DNA of 64,000 bases from Dictyobacter formicarum (GCF_016587435.1 NZ_BNJJ01000008.1:248001-312000); one strand, 5' to 3'; counted from the first letter of the stretch, positions 35,839 to 45,167 are shown. Numbers and translations are program-made. The notes: a model not told the origin generated them from the letters alone.

Positions 35839-36603
35839 CTACATGCCGCCGCGTGAATGGATGACCTGACCGGTAATCCAGTTGGCATCAGGGCTGGTCA
35901 GGAACGAGATCAGCCGGGCGGCGTCTTCGGGTTGACCGACCCGCCCCTGTGGCGCTATTCGACTGAGCTGCTGCTTGATTTCTTCTGTCATCCAACCTGT
36001 ATCGGTGGGACCAGGATCGATAGCGTTGACGGTAATGCGTTTAGGGGCCAGCGCCGCTGCCAGTGAAATGGTAAAGGCCTCAATGGCTCCTTTACTGGCT
36101 CCATATGCCAGCTCGTCGGGCATTGGTTGGGCTTGCCCCGAGATAAGATTTACAATATGACCATCCGACGTGCTCTGAAAGCGCCGGGCAAACTCGGCGC
36201 TGAGCAGGAGGGTGCCGCGAACATTGACCGCGTAATGGGCATCAAGAATGTCTGCATCCAGTGCCTCATAGCCATCACGAGCTGAATAAGCGGCGTTATT
36301 GACCAGTATGGTTGGAGAGCCCAGTTGCTCTTCAACAAAATCCATAATCTCTCTGGCCGCTTGCGGACGCGCCTGGTCGATCCCCAAACTCACACAGCGT
36401 ACCCCGGTTTTCCAGATAGCCTTTTGCAGAGCCTGTGGCTCGTTTTCGGTTCCGTAGGTAGCGCGATCAAACGCTGTCCAATAGGTAAAAAAGATATCAA
36501 TCCCTTCTGTTGCCAGTACTTTACAAATAGCGGCACCAATACCGCGTGCGCGGCTGGCACCCGTTACAATCGCAATGCGGCGGGGTTTACTATTCGGATC
36601 CAT
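35839..36603 (-). CDS. SDR-family oxidoreductase
   Basis: A 254-residue classical SDR. The cofactor motif is 'TGASRARGIG' (14-23) with an unusual insertion ('SRARGIG', as in a group of 'ARGIG' SDRs), followed by 'NNAA' (102-105) and a catalytic set of Ser155, Tyr167 and Lys171 ('YGASK'). The 'DPGPTDTGWM' loop is typical of 3-ketoacyl-reductase-like enzymes. The substrate cannot be assigned. 'WTAFDRATYGTENEPQALQ' is the usual variable segment after the second strand. Single gene. Confidence 0.87.
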   Translation of the reverse strand: MDPNSKPRRIAIVTGASRARGIGAAICKVLATEGIDIFFTYWTAFDRATYGTENEPQALQKAIWKTGVRCVSLGIDQARPQAAREIMDFVEEQLGSPTILVNNAAYSARDGYEALDADILDAHYAVNVRGTLLLSAEFARRFQSTSDGHIVNLISGQAQPMPDELAYGASKGAIEAFTISLAAALAPKRITVNAIDPGPTDTGWMTEEIKQQLSRIAPQGRVGQPEDAARLISFLTSPDANWITGQVIHSRGGM

Positions 36604-37052
36604 ACGATTTCTCCTCGCTCAATGTATTGTTTACCCCACATACTGTAACGTATTACTCTGCTAGATGTATAGCTGGTACACACATAGCATCGTTCTTTCT
36701 ATATTACCTTCACTGTGGCTCTAGTACCCAATCCCTGCACTTTTTGTTCTTCAATACAGGCAGATAATGCCAGGCTTCTCGAATATGATCAAATATATCT
36801 TCTTATTTCGGCTTCATATTTTGCCCAGATTTCGAACTTTAGCCGTGAGCATAGCCGCATTTCTGGCGTTAGTTGCATTATAAATATTATTATGCTCTAA
36901 AAATTGCAAAGAAACTTTATATTATATATAATGCCTTCTATTTATTTCGGTTATTATAATAAGGTTTGAGAGGAAATAATGATTTGAAACTTCAAATCAT
37001 TACTCATTCACACGCACCCCTTGCGAGTTATCAGGTAAGAAAGGAAGTGCTT
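36604..37052. other. AT-rich spacer, no gene
   Basis: Divergent promoter region. Strongly AT-rich around 36,880-36,960 (TATATTATATATAATG). AAGGAAG before 37053 is the ribosome site of the collagen-like gene. No repeat or hairpin stands out. Confidence 0.45.
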
Positions 37053-37652
37053 ATGAAGAACAGTAAGACGGCTATGCTGAAATGTGGCGCGGGTATACTG
37101 GCATTGGCCTTTACTCTGTCGATCGCTATCCTGGGTAGCCAATCTGCTCTGGCTGCCACAGCATCCCCATCGTGTTCATCCGGCCACATGATTCAGGTTG
37201 CTCATAATATGGACCACTGTGGATCGCAGATGTCGTCTGGTATTCACTCAAACTACTATCCGTATCCTACTCCCTGGCCAACGACTTGGTGCCGCGGATT
37301 GTATGCACCAGGCTGGTGGTATGGTCCATATGGATATGTCTGGTGTGATGAATATCATATTCCAGGCTGGTGGGACTGGTATCACCATTACTGGCTGCCT
37401 CCATTCTATCATTATCATCCTCATCCTGAGGATCATGGTGGCCCCGGCGGCCCCGGTGGCCCAGTAGACCATGGTGGCCCTGGTGGCCCTGGTGTTCCAG
37501 GTGGTCCAGGAGATCATGGTGGCCCTGGTGGTACAGGTAGTGCAGGTGGTCCAGGTGGTCCGGGAGACCATGGTGGCCCTGGTGGTACAGGTAGTACAGG
37601 AGACCATAGTGCCCCCGGCATCCCTGGACATGGTGGCCCTGGTGGACATTAG
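37053..37652 (+). CDS. Secreted collagen-like Gly/Pro-rich protein
   Basis: A 199-residue exported protein. A signal peptide (about residues 1-33) has a basic start 'MKNSKTAMLKCG', hydrophobic core and 'ALAATA' cleavage region. The middle is aromatic and His/Trp/Tyr-rich ('YYPYPTPWPTTWCRGLYAPGWWYGPYGYVW', 'WWDWYHHYWLPPFYHYHPHPE'). The C-terminal 70 residues are collagen-like Gly-rich repeats with 'DHGGPGGTGS' recurring every 18 residues. Bacterial collagen-like tails form triple helices on cell or spore surfaces; here the lack of an LPXTG anchor suggests a released or coat-associated protein. ATG 37053 chosen by AAGGAAG. Confidence 0.8.
   Translation: MKNSKTAMLKCGAGILALAFTLSIAILGSQSALAATASPSCSSGHMIQVAHNMDHCGSQMSSGIHSNYYPYPTPWPTTWCRGLYAPGWWYGPYGYVWCDEYHIPGWWDWYHHYWLPPFYHYHPHPEDHGGPGGPGGPVDHGGPGGPGVPGGPGDHGGPGGTGSAGGPGGPGDHGGPGGTGSTGDHSAPGIPGHGGPGGH
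37512..37620 (+). repeat. 54-bp tandem repeat encoding collagen-like units
   Basis: Two adjacent units start at 37512 (GATCATGGTGGCCCTGGTGG) and 37566 (GACCATGGTGGCCCTGGTGG) and stay in frame with the 18-residue protein repeat. Such arrays are prone to length change by slippage. Confidence 0.7.
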
Positions 37653-37846
37653 AAATGCCTTGTAGTCAAGTGTTTTTCTGTTTAACTAATGTTTTCACCT
37701 CATAGTTAAACTTGTCTCTGATTGTACTATTATGAATAACGCGTTTGGAGTCTTGCTTCCTCTCCACCTGCTGGTATTGTGTTTAGCGGTTTTCTATCGT
37801 GAATAACCGCAGGTGATACGAGGCCCCCATACGCGTATAGCATATA

Positions 37847-37892
37847 AGCGGTTGCCGGTAATTCTTTGGTCAAAGAATTACCGGCAACCGCT
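37847..37892 (+). terminator. Long terminator hairpin, 22-bp perfect stem
   Basis: Arms 37847-37868 and 37871-37892 (AGCGGTTGCCGGTAATTCTT and its complement) with a 2-base loop, then ATTTTTTTG. It lies 195 bases after the collagen-like gene in an otherwise empty 385-base spacer. Confidence 0.8.
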
Positions 37893-38037
37893 ATTTTTTT
37901 GTCGTATGGTATCGGACACGATATATCCTGTTGAAAACTCTTCACAAATGCGGTCATACTGTGGCGCCCCGATCTCATGGGTTATAGTAGAAGTGTGAGC
38001 GTATGTTTGCTACTTAATAATCATGATTGGAGAATTT

Positions 38038-38754
38038 ATGACCACCAACCTATATTTAATTCGTCATGGTGAAGCGCTATCTGCTATCCAGGGCACAATT
38101 GGTAACAGCGAACTATCTCCACTAGGTATTGTTCAGGCGGAGCATTTGCGCGATCGTCTGGCCGCGACCCATGAAATTGAGGCAGATGTTTTAATGGCTA
38201 GCACTTTGCACCGTGCACGCCAGACGGCTCAAATTATTGCGCCTGCGCTGGATTTACCTTTGTTGTTGGATGAGGAAATAGAGGAGATGCGTCCGGGTGG
38301 CACCGATGGTATGTCGGTTGAAGAATATCGGACTACATTTGGGAGGGCCGATTTTAAGCAATATCCATTGACGCAGCCAGCTCCAGGTGGAGAGAATTGG
38401 GGGGAATTCCAACTGCGCGTAGGTATTGCTCTGGAGCGCATCATACGTACTTATGAGGATAAAACAATTGTGCTGGTGTGCCATGGCGGCATCATTGACA
38501 GCTCTTTTATTTATTTTTTTCAATTGAGCTCGTTAGCTGTTCCCCAGGCAGGTTTTAGAACTCGCAATACTTCAATTACCCACTGGCAAAAACGCGGACC
38601 CGAGCGGCGCTGGCGGCTGATTCGCTACAACGATGCTTTACATCTGCACGATATTGGTACGCCCGCACGTATTCCCTGGGATCAAATACGCGCTATTCCC
38701 GCCTCGGATGAGGAACGCCCTGGTGATCAAGTTCCTACAGAGGAACATCAGTAA
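38038..38754 (+). CDS. Histidine phosphatase (phosphoglycerate-mutase-like)
   Basis: A 238-residue branch-1 histidine phosphatase. The phosphoacceptor motif 'LIRHGEA' is at the N-terminus, followed by 'STLHRARQTAQIIAP' (second Arg), 'EIEEMRPGG' (acid residue) and 'LVCHGGIIDSSF' (second His). It acts on small phosphorylated metabolites or proteins; the substrate is unknown. Start at ATG 38038, TTGGAG 5 bases upstream. Followed in the same direction by a polyol dehydrogenase gene. Confidence 0.88.
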   Translation: MTTNLYLIRHGEALSAIQGTIGNSELSPLGIVQAEHLRDRLAATHEIEADVLMASTLHRARQTAQIIAPALDLPLLLDEEIEEMRPGGTDGMSVEEYRTTFGRADFKQYPLTQPAPGGENWGEFQLRVGIALERIIRTYEDKTIVLVCHGGIIDSSFIYFFQLSSLAVPQAGFRTRNTSITHWQKRGPERRWRLIRYNDALHLHDIGTPARIPWDQIRAIPASDEERPGDQVPTEEHQ

Positions 38755-38827
38755 ATGTGTATGTATAATTTAAGTATCAAACAACTGGAAGCAACAGTTG
38801 ATTCGTTGCAATAAAGAAAGGTGTGTT

Positions 38828-39865
38828 ATGGTTGCTCTTGTTTTAGAGAAGGCTCATGAGTTGTCGTTGCGCGACATTGACTTGCCAACAAAGCTGGGTC
38901 CACAAGATGTGCGTATTGCTATTCACACGGTGGGTATTTGTGGGAGTGATGTGCACTATTATGAGCGTGGAGCAATTGGTCAGTTTGTAGTGCGAGCACC
39001 GATGGTGTTAGGCCACGAAGCGTCTGGAACGGTAGTCGAGTGTGGCAGTGAGGTCACCCATCTTAAAGAGGGCGACCGCGTCTGTATGGAACCGGGTATT
39101 CCTGATCCCAATAGCAAGGCCAGTCGGCTTGGCATCTATAATCTAGATCCGGCTGTACGTTTCTGGGCAACCCCGCCGGTCCATGGCTGCTTGACTCCAT
39201 TTGTGGTGCACCCTGCGGCTTTTACCTTTAAGTTGCCTGATACAGTGAGTTTTGCTGAAGGTGCCATGGTTGAGCCGCTGGCGGTTGGCATGCATGCGGC
39301 GACCAAGGCCAGGATCAAGCCTGGGGATCTGGCGGTGGTTATGGGTGCGGGTCCGATTGGGATGGTTACAGCCCTGGCCGCGCTGGCTGGTGGTTGCAGC
39401 CAGGTCGTAATCACGGATGTGGTGCAGGAGAAGCTGGAATTGGCCCGGAAACTAGGACCCATTGTGCCAGTGAACGTGGCGCAGCAGAGTGTGGTTGAGG
39501 TTGTTCAACAGCTGACTGATGGCTGGGGTGCTGACATTGTGTTTGAGGCCAGCGGTAATGCCCGCTCAATGGCCAGCGTCTTTGAACCTCTGTGCCCCGC
39601 TGGTCGCGTTGTTTTTATCGGTATGGCAGGCGCTCCCGTGCCGCTTGATATTGTAGCGGCACAGGTAAAAGAGGCCAGCATCGAAACCGTCTTCCGCTAT
39701 GCCCATGTCTATCCACGTGCTCTGGCTTTGCTTGGAAGCGGCCAGATCAATGTGAAGCCTTTAATCACCGATACTTTCTCTTTCCAGGAAAGTATTGAGG
39801 CTTTCCAGTATGCAACGCACATGAAACCAACCTCGGTAAAAGCGCAGATCGTATTGCCTGCCTGA
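38828..39865 (+). CDS. Zinc-dependent sorbitol/L-iditol-type dehydrogenase
   Basis: A 345-residue medium-chain dehydrogenase closely following the sorbitol/xylitol dehydrogenase pattern: '[16 protein letters not shown]' with Cys38, 'GHEASG' (His63/Glu64), '[19 protein letters not shown]' and '[14 protein letters not shown]' (catalytic Zn set). The NAD motif is '[15 protein letters not shown]'. The structural-zinc cysteine loop is absent, as in mammalian sorbitol dehydrogenase. Predicted to oxidise a polyol to a ketose with NAD+. Start set by AGAAAGG before ATG 38828. Ended by a hairpin. Confidence 0.9.
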   Translation: MVALVLEKAHELSLRDIDLPTKLGPQDVRIAIHTVGICGSDVHYYERGAIGQFVVRAPMVLGHEASGTVVECGSEVTHLKEGDRVCMEPGIPDPNSKASRLGIYNLDPAVRFWATPPVHGCLTPFVVHPAAFTFKLPDTVSFAEGAMVEPLAVGMHAATKARIKPGDLAVVMGAGPIGMVTALAALAGGCSQVVITDVVQEKLELARKLGPIVPVNVAQQSVVEVVQQLTDGWGADIVFEASGNARSMASVFEPLCPAGRVVFIGMAGAPVPLDIVAAQVKEASIETVFRYAHVYPRALALLGSGQINVKPLITDTFSFQESIEAFQYATHMKPTSVKAQIVLPA

Positions 39866-39875
39866 CATTGTGTCC

Positions 39876-39910
39876 GGGAGTGTAGCTAACTGGCTGTTTG
39901 CTACACTCCC
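39876..39910 (+). terminator. Hairpin after the polyol dehydrogenase
   Basis: Arms GGGAGTGTAGC / GCTACACTCCC, 11 bp, with a 13-base loop. No T-tract immediately follows. Confidence 0.6.
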
Positions 39911-39995
39911 ACTTGAATACTCACTATTGTTTTTTATACCCATCTACTTTGTGATAGACTTTAATGTATATTAATCATGTAGGGAGAGCTTTCTG

Positions 39996-41666
39996 ATGAC
40001 TACAGCGTATCCTCGAGAATTGCAAATCCAGTTCGATCAACGTGTGCCAATGCGCGATGGGATTACTTTGTCTGCCGACATTTATATGCCTGTCGGTACA
40101 CTGCAGAAGATTGGTCAGCGCCCGGTTATTTTGTCGCGCACTCCATATATGAAGGCTGAGATTAGCCTGGAGACAGCCAAGTATTTTGTGCGCAACGGTT
40201 ACATTTTCGTGGCGATGGATGTTCGTGGCCGTGGCGATTCCGATGGTGATTTTGTGCCTTATTTTAATGAGGGACGGGATGGCTATGATGCTGTCGAGTG
40301 GTGTGCCAGCCAACCGTGGTCGGATGGTAATGTCGGAACAATTGGAGCCTCGTACGGCGGCCGTATTCAGTGGCTGACGGCGATTGAGCGTCCACCGCAT
40401 CTTAAAGCGATGGTGGTACTGGTCCCGCCCTCTGATCCCTTTGTTGAAACCCCTACCGGGACTCAGAGCCCGATGCATTTGTGCTGGCTGCACCTGGTCA
40501 GCGGCCGTGCCCTCCAATCGATGGAACGGGTAGCGTGGGAGCAAGTCTATCAACATTTGCCACTGCTAACAATGGATGAGAGTGTTGGTCGTAGCATCCC
40601 TTCCTGGCGTACAGGAATGCAGCATACGCAACTGGATGACTATTGGGAACCATTATGCTATCAACAGAAATTTGAGCGAATAGATATGCCGGTGTTGCAT
40701 ATTTCTGGCTGGTATGATGATGAGCAGATTGGCACACCCCTGAATTATATCGGCATGACCACGCAAGGCGCCACCGCCGAAGCGCGCGCCAATCAGCGCC
40801 TGTTGATGGGTCCCTGGGGCCACAATGTTAATGCGGAGTCAAGAATCGGCGATGTTGATTTTGGTCCTCAAGCGATTATCGATTTGCGTGCAGAACAACT
40901 GCACTGGTATGATCGTTATCTCAAAGGTCTGCCCGCTAAATGGGAGGCTCCGGTACGTATTTTTGTGATGGGCAATAACGAGTGGCGCGATGAACAGGAA
41001 TGGCCGCTGGCGCGCACACAGTGGACGCCCTATTACTTGCATAGCCAGGGGCGTGCTAATAGCCGTTTTGGCAATGGCTCACTATCTCCCTCCAAACCCG
41101 CAACCGAACCCGCAGATACCTACCTCTATGATCCCGCGAACGCTGTACCTTTTATTACCGAAGCAACCTCTTCTCAGATTGGTGGGCCCGACGATTATTC
41201 ATCTTTGCAACGCCGGGATGATATGCTGGTGTATGTTAGTGAGCCGCTGCAAGAAGATGTTGAGGTGACTGGACCCATTAAGGTTGATCTCTATGCATCC
41301 TCATCCGCTCCGGATACCGATTTTATGGTCATGTTGATCGATGTCTGGCCCAATGGTTTCCGCCAGCGCCTCTGTGATAGTATGGTGCGAGCCCGTTTCC
41401 GCAATGGCATGGATAAGCCTGAGCTGATTAAGCCTGAAGAAATTTATCACTACTCGATTGATTGCTGGAACGTATCCCAGGTCTTTAAGGTTGGCCATCG
41501 TATCTGTGTCCAGGTGACTTCCAGCGCCTTTCCCAAATATGATCGCAACCAGAATACTGGAGCGCCTCTGGGCATGACCAGCGAGTTAGCCGTGGCTGAA
41601 CAGCGCATCTATCATGACGCCGAGCATCCGTCAGCGGTTGTGCTGCCAATTATTCCGCATATGTAG
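39996..41666 (+). CDS. CocE/NonD-family alpha/beta hydrolase
   Basis: A 556-residue hydrolase of the X-Pro dipeptidyl-peptidase/cocaine esterase class. The N-terminal alpha/beta fold has 'RDGITLSADIYMP', nucleophile elbow 'GASYGG' (about 117-122), an Asp near 'ISGWYDDEQIGTP' and His in 'LLMGPWGHNV'. The C-terminal jelly-roll region ('DLYASSSAPDTDFMVMLIDVWPNG', 'CVQVTSSAFPKYDRNQNTG') is typical. No signal peptide, so probably intracellular. Substrates are esters or proline-containing peptides. Single gene, closed by a terminator shared with the convergent YkuD gene. Confidence 0.9.
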   Translation: MTTAYPRELQIQFDQRVPMRDGITLSADIYMPVGTLQKIGQRPVILSRTPYMKAEISLETAKYFVRNGYIFVAMDVRGRGDSDGDFVPYFNEGRDGYDAVEWCASQPWSDGNVGTIGASYGGRIQWLTAIERPPHLKAMVVLVPPSDPFVETPTGTQSPMHLCWLHLVSGRALQSMERVAWEQVYQHLPLLTMDESVGRSIPSWRTGMQHTQLDDYWEPLCYQQKFERIDMPVLHISGWYDDEQIGTPLNYIGMTTQGATAEARANQRLLMGPWGHNVNAESRIGDVDFGPQAIIDLRAEQLHWYDRYLKGLPAKWEAPVRIFVMGNNEWRDEQEWPLARTQWTPYYLHSQGRANSRFGNGSLSPSKPATEPADTYLYDPANAVPFITEATSSQIGGPDDYSSLQRRDDMLVYVSEPLQEDVEVTGPIKVDLYASSSAPDTDFMVMLIDVWPNGFRQRLCDSMVRARFRNGMDKPELIKPEEIYHYSIDCWNVSQVFKVGHRICVQVTSSAFPKYDRNQNTGAPLGMTSELAVAEQRIYHDAEHPSAVVLPIIPHM

Positions 41667-41702
41667 GTCTGGCGCCTGCCGCAGCTCAAGTCCAGATGAA
41701 TA

Positions 41703-41740
41703 TGAAAAGGGAGAAACCCACATGGGCTTCTCCCTTTTCA
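41703..41740. terminator. Bidirectional terminator
   Basis: An 18-bp stem with one mismatch (TGAAAAGGGAGAA...TTCTCCCTTTTCA) lies between convergent genes. An A-run and T-run on the edges serve both directions. Confidence 0.75.
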
Positions 41741-41761
41741 TGTATGTGTCGTGTTTAGCGA

Positions 41762-43465
41762 CTAATAGACGATGGATGTAACGGTGTCTGCGCCATTGGG
41801 ATCGGTTGGCGTAGTGAATTTCCACAACCAGGCCGCCTCGTCCAGCGACATGTTGATACAACCGTGGGTCCCTGAGTTGAAGGCTGCTGGTGCATAGTGT
41901 GGGAATTGTTTGCCTGGACCGTAATCGTCGGGAGCTCTCCACCAGCTATCGTGATAATAGTACTCGCCGGTATGATACATCATCGCGTAGTTGATTTTGG
42001 TATCGGGATAGTAGAAAGGCGAATTCTTATTTTGGTCAAACGCCTTAAAGGTCGCGGGCGACTGCCGATTCGTGACGGTCGTAACTCCAGGAGGGGATGG
42101 CTTGTCAGGCATGCCTGAAACTACCAGGGTGGAGTGAACAAGCTTCCCATCTTGATAGACGCGCAAGGCGCCGTTATACAACGATGTAACGATGACTTTG
42201 CCTTTTGTAGCATTGAAAGCTTTCATCAAAGCCAGGTCGCTCTGGTGAGGGACATTGTATGGCGTTGTATCAGCCGCATCTGTTTTCATACCATTAAAGA
42301 GGGTACGTTGATCCTTTGCTGCATCGATGATAGCTTGAAAATCATCGGCTGTTTGTGCATAAGAGAGTTGTGTATCAAGATCGTATACGGTTCCATTCCA
42401 GTAATCGTATGCTTGATCATAAGAATGACCGTCAAAATCATCGTGATACTGGTGAGCATGGCCCCAGTTTTTCGTGTCAGCCATAAGCAGGTTAACATCG
42501 TGGGTAGCCTGTAGCTGTAGCAAAGGTACCTGAATGTCCACCATATGTTGATTTAACTGGGCCGAGAATTTGACAAAGTTCCCACTATCCAACAGGGCTT
42601 TGTCGCTATCATACTGTTTCTGATACTGGTCCGCATTGCCACCGTAGCTCTTCACCTTATCGATGTCCGCCTGGAATTGCCCCAACTTGAATTGTCCCAC
42701 ATAAGGGACAGCCTGGGTTGAGATTGTATTGGCAGTTTGCGACTGCGCGTTAAGATTTTTGATGATCTGGCGAAAATCATCGGGTGTAGTGGCCTGGCGG
42801 AATTGCTTAATGTCCTCTGTTTCTTGCTGATCCAGCGCTGTGGTGTCCAGGTTTGAGCTTTTCAGAGCCTTGACGAGCGCCTGGAACGAGGTCAATTTGT
42901 CATTGGCGGTACCTAGCAATCGTAGTGCTTCCGTGGCCTTTTGCGACTTTTGACTGACCTGAATAAACTGTTTAGGCTGCTGGGCCTGATTCATTTCATT
43001 CTGAATCTGGGTAAGCGTGCCTGTAAAGTTCTGGGCCTCTACAAAACCCTGCGTTTGCCGCTGTGAAAGAATGGAGGAGAAGTCTTTTAAATCTACAGAA
43101 GCCTGGTGTCCATATTGCTGTGTTGTTTGATATTCGAGTCCTCGCACTTGTACTGTTAATAATTGATAATTTTTGTCCATATTTGAATAGTAATCAGTGG
43201 CAGGTTGATTGGAGAACAGTGTAACTGGTTCATTTGTGCTGCTGATTTTATGTTCTTGATTCAAAATGGGGCTAAGAAGAGTGTCTGGTACTCCGACGTT
43301 TTGAGCGTGAGCTATCGCTTTATCAAGCGCTGCCTTATCCGTTGATGCGTTTTTTTGTGCTTGTGGATTACCACAGGCACTCAGCATCATCAGAAGGAGT
43401 ATGGCGACACTCATCAGCGACAGTACCTTATATGAGCGCTGTCGACTGGACTGGTAATGAACCAT
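41762..43465 (-). CDS. L,D-transpeptidase (YkuD) lipoprotein
   Basis: A 567-residue lipoprotein with hydrophobic signal 'VAILLLMMLSAC' and lipidated Cys31. A long helical, probably coiled-coil region (about 45-400) leads to a C-terminal YkuD domain beginning 'KVIVTSLYNGALRVYQDGKLVHSTLVVSG', with catalytic 'HYAPAAFNSGTHGCINMS' (His...Ser-x-His-Gly-Cys). The cysteine would form 3-3 cross-links in peptidoglycan or attach proteins. Helical spacers of this size set the catalytic domain away from the membrane. AGGAGG lies before the ATG. Single gene, divergent from nothing nearby. Confidence 0.9.
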   Translation of the reverse strand: MVHYQSSRQRSYKVLSLMSVAILLLMMLSACGNPQAQKNASTDKAALDKAIAHAQNVGVPDTLLSPILNQEHKISSTNEPVTLFSNQPATDYYSNMDKNYQLLTVQVRGLEYQTTQQYGHQASVDLKDFSSILSQRQTQGFVEAQNFTGTLTQIQNEMNQAQQPKQFIQVSQKSQKATEALRLLGTANDKLTSFQALVKALKSSNLDTTALDQQETEDIKQFRQATTPDDFRQIIKNLNAQSQTANTISTQAVPYVGQFKLGQFQADIDKVKSYGGNADQYQKQYDSDKALLDSGNFVKFSAQLNQHMVDIQVPLLQLQATHDVNLLMADTKNWGHAHQYHDDFDGHSYDQAYDYWNGTVYDLDTQLSYAQTADDFQAIIDAAKDQRTLFNGMKTDAADTTPYNVPHQSDLALMKAFNATKGKVIVTSLYNGALRVYQDGKLVHSTLVVSGMPDKPSPPGVTTVTNRQSPATFKAFDQNKNSPFYYPDTKINYAMMYHTGEYYYHDSWWRAPDDYGPGKQFPHYAPAAFNSGTHGCINMSLDEAAWLWKFTTPTDPNGADTVTSIVY

Positions 43466-43619
43466 CGTAAGATATGCCTCCTGGACATAAGCTTAAAAGA
43501 AGAAAATAGAAATCGGTCATAAAGATAAATTTATATATATCTTTGTATTTATTATAATCGATTTCGATGACAAAAAGTTGCGCTGGTAGGACTAAAATGT
43601 CCAAAACAAGAATTAAATT

Positions 43620-43675
43620 AAATTGTATGCGCAGTTGTTGAGGCTACGGTTCCTCAACAACTGCGCATACAATTT
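43620..43675 (-). terminator. Long perfect hairpin overlapping the SUKH gene stop
   Basis: 24-bp perfect arms 43620-43643 / 43652-43675 (AAATTGTATGCGCAGTTGTT and complement), loop CTACGGTT. The stem runs into the TAA of the minus-strand SUKH gene, so it terminates that gene. Confidence 0.85.
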
Positions 43676-44411
43676 ATAGAAGCTCACCCCAGAAGGGAAC
43701 ACTTTTATATTCCTGGCGCCTTTTTTTACTGTAATGCTTACTCTCAACGCTGATGGTATGCAAATCGTGAGCATTAAGTTCTAATAGTTCCGCAAAATCT
43801 TTACAAAAGAAATGATAGAGATCAGGGGCATAGATAATAATATTTGAATTATGCCAGGACAAAACAGGATTGCCAGCGATACATGGTTCGGCCAGTAAGA
43901 AACGATGCCCATAGATAGGTATCAATCTAGGCGCCTGCGCAATCAATACTTCTATCTGTTGCTTCAGACCATACCTGGTGACCGGTTTGCGGCCCCATCC
44001 GGGCTTCCATACATTATTTTGTAGCACCTCATAGGTCAGATCATCGATCAATTGTTGATAGGCATTTTTTATGCTCTCTGCCTCCTGTTGCCAGTTCGGC
44101 AAGAGAGAGGAGTCGCAAGGAATAATCTTACGTGTGTCGCCGTCGTATGTCGCAATCGTAATGGGCCTATCGAGGCAGTGTAAAATTTTTAGGAACAGGC
44201 GGTAATCGGGTGGAAAGCGGAGGGACCACTGCTTCTCAATTGAGTCTATCTCCCCATCGTTTAATCCCAACCATTTTGTGCCTTTTTGCCAGATACAACT
44301 CATGCTATCTTGTGCCAGAAACTGTTCAAAGGTCAATGGTTGATAATCGCGCCATTTTGCTTCAGTTCGATCTCGAATCTGGGTGAGGAATAGCTCATCA
44401 AAGTGTGGCAT
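43674..44411 (-). CDS. SMI1/KNR4 (SUKH) family protein
   Basis: A 245-residue SUKH-superfamily protein. The hallmark is 'GLNDGEIDSIEKQWSLRFPPDYRLFLKIL' (about 49-77) followed by acidic loops and 'PIYGHRFLLAEPCIAGNPVLSWHNSNIIIYA' (about 166-196). SUKH proteins often neutralise contact-dependent or polymorphic toxins, but many act as orphan or regulatory proteins, and no toxin gene is adjacent. AGAGG precedes the ATG. Isolated. Confidence 0.82.
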   Translation of the reverse strand: MPHFDELFLTQIRDRTEAKWRDYQPLTFEQFLAQDSMSCIWQKGTKWLGLNDGEIDSIEKQWSLRFPPDYRLFLKILHCLDRPITIATYDGDTRKIIPCDSSLLPNWQQEAESIKNAYQQLIDDLTYEVLQNNVWKPGWGRKPVTRYGLKQQIEVLIAQAPRLIPIYGHRFLLAEPCIAGNPVLSWHNSNIIIYAPDLYHFFCKDFAELLELNAHDLHTISVESKHYSKKRRQEYKSVPFWGELL

Positions 44412-44795
44412 AGATCGTTACCTCTACTAGCTTATATTGGGCTGTTTGCTGCGTATACAAGCCTAATATGCTTGGCCTTTCTTGTCAACAGCAATGTTAC
44501 CAGCCTCCAGGAATTTGCGATACGTAAGCAAGAAATGCAGGCGCCCTGCAATTAAGTGTGAGGACGGCTAAGTCTTTCCCTAAAGTGTGGCAAGCATGGA
44601 TTTGCACAAGAAGTGAGATATTTCACAAAAAGCGTGTGAAATATCTCACCGATCCTTTTTTCTAAATCGGCTATATTGATCCATGTAGGAGACGAATGCC
44701 AATCGGTGTTGGTTTTTACGAACAAGTAGTTAGATATTGGGATATGGGCATGTGCTTGTAAACGTTGCAAGCACATAAGGAAAGGAAATACTCAC
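44412..44795. other. Spacer with two hairpins upstream of the double-glycine peptide
   Basis: Hairpin 1 (44613-44649) has arms GTGAGATATTTCACA / TGTGAAATATCTCAC, 15 bp perfect, and is followed by a T-run. Hairpin 2 (44750-44776) has arms ATGTGCTTG / CAAGCACAT and ends just before the Shine-Dalgarno AAGGAAAGG of the peptide gene. The first may stop read-in transcription; the second could control translation or protect the mRNA 5' end. Confidence 0.6.
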
Positions 44796-45017
44796 ATGAA
44801 ACTTTTAAACATTTTTCGTAACAACCAGCAGACGACTTCAATCTCACATGCTCCCGAAATGGATTTGGATGAGCAGGTGTTAGCTCAGGTGAATGGTGGT
44901 CATGGTGGTCATGATTGCTATCGTCGCCATGATTATGACGATTGTCATCGTCGCCATAATGAATGCTATCATGGTTACCATCATGATTATGGTTGCCATC
45001 GGTCTCACTGCCACTAA
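44796..45017 (+). CDS. Double-glycine-leader peptide with His/Cys/Tyr-rich core
   Basis: A 73-residue peptide. Residues 1-35 look like a bacteriocin/RiPP leader ending 'DLDEQVLAQVNGG'. Counting back from the GG, Leu24 (-12), Leu29 (-7) and Val32 (-4) occupy the standard hydrophobic positions. The predicted 38-residue core (from His36) contains 11 His, 5 Cys and 5 Tyr plus Arg/Asp pairs ('HDCYRRHDYDDC', 'HNECYHGYHHDYGCHRSHCH') and almost no hydrophobic residues. It could be a modified peptide, a secreted metal-binding peptide or a bacteriocin. No C39-peptidase transporter or modifying enzyme is in the window. AAGGAAAGG lies 9 bases before the ATG; a terminator follows at 45129. Confidence 0.72.
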   Translation: MKLLNIFRNNQQTTSISHAPEMDLDEQVLAQVNGGHGGHDCYRRHDYDDCHRRHNECYHGYHHDYGCHRSHCH

Positions 45018-45128
45018 TAACTGTTTCGCGCTGCATGTTTTGCCATTGCGCGGCATTTGTTGAGAGGGAAAGATGATCACAGTACTGCTGTAATCGCGCC
45101 CATGTCTTTCGCTTTCATTAAAAGCACT

Positions 45129-45167
45129 AAGACCCATTCGTTCAGGTGGCACTGAACAATGGGTCTT
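45129..45167. terminator. Terminator after the peptide gene
   Basis: A 17-base stem AAGACCCATTcGTTCAG / CTGAACaATGGGTCTT with one unpaired position, between the peptide gene and the convergent membrane-protein gene. Confidence 0.7.

Noticed and set aside
37430..37650. CRISPR-like or other DNA repeat array
   Set aside because: The repeats are in-frame collagen codons without spacers of constant length.
44552..45152. Minus-strand frames opposite the double-glycine peptide and its leader
   Set aside because: They run through perfect hairpins and His/Asp-repeat shadows, with no ribosome sites.
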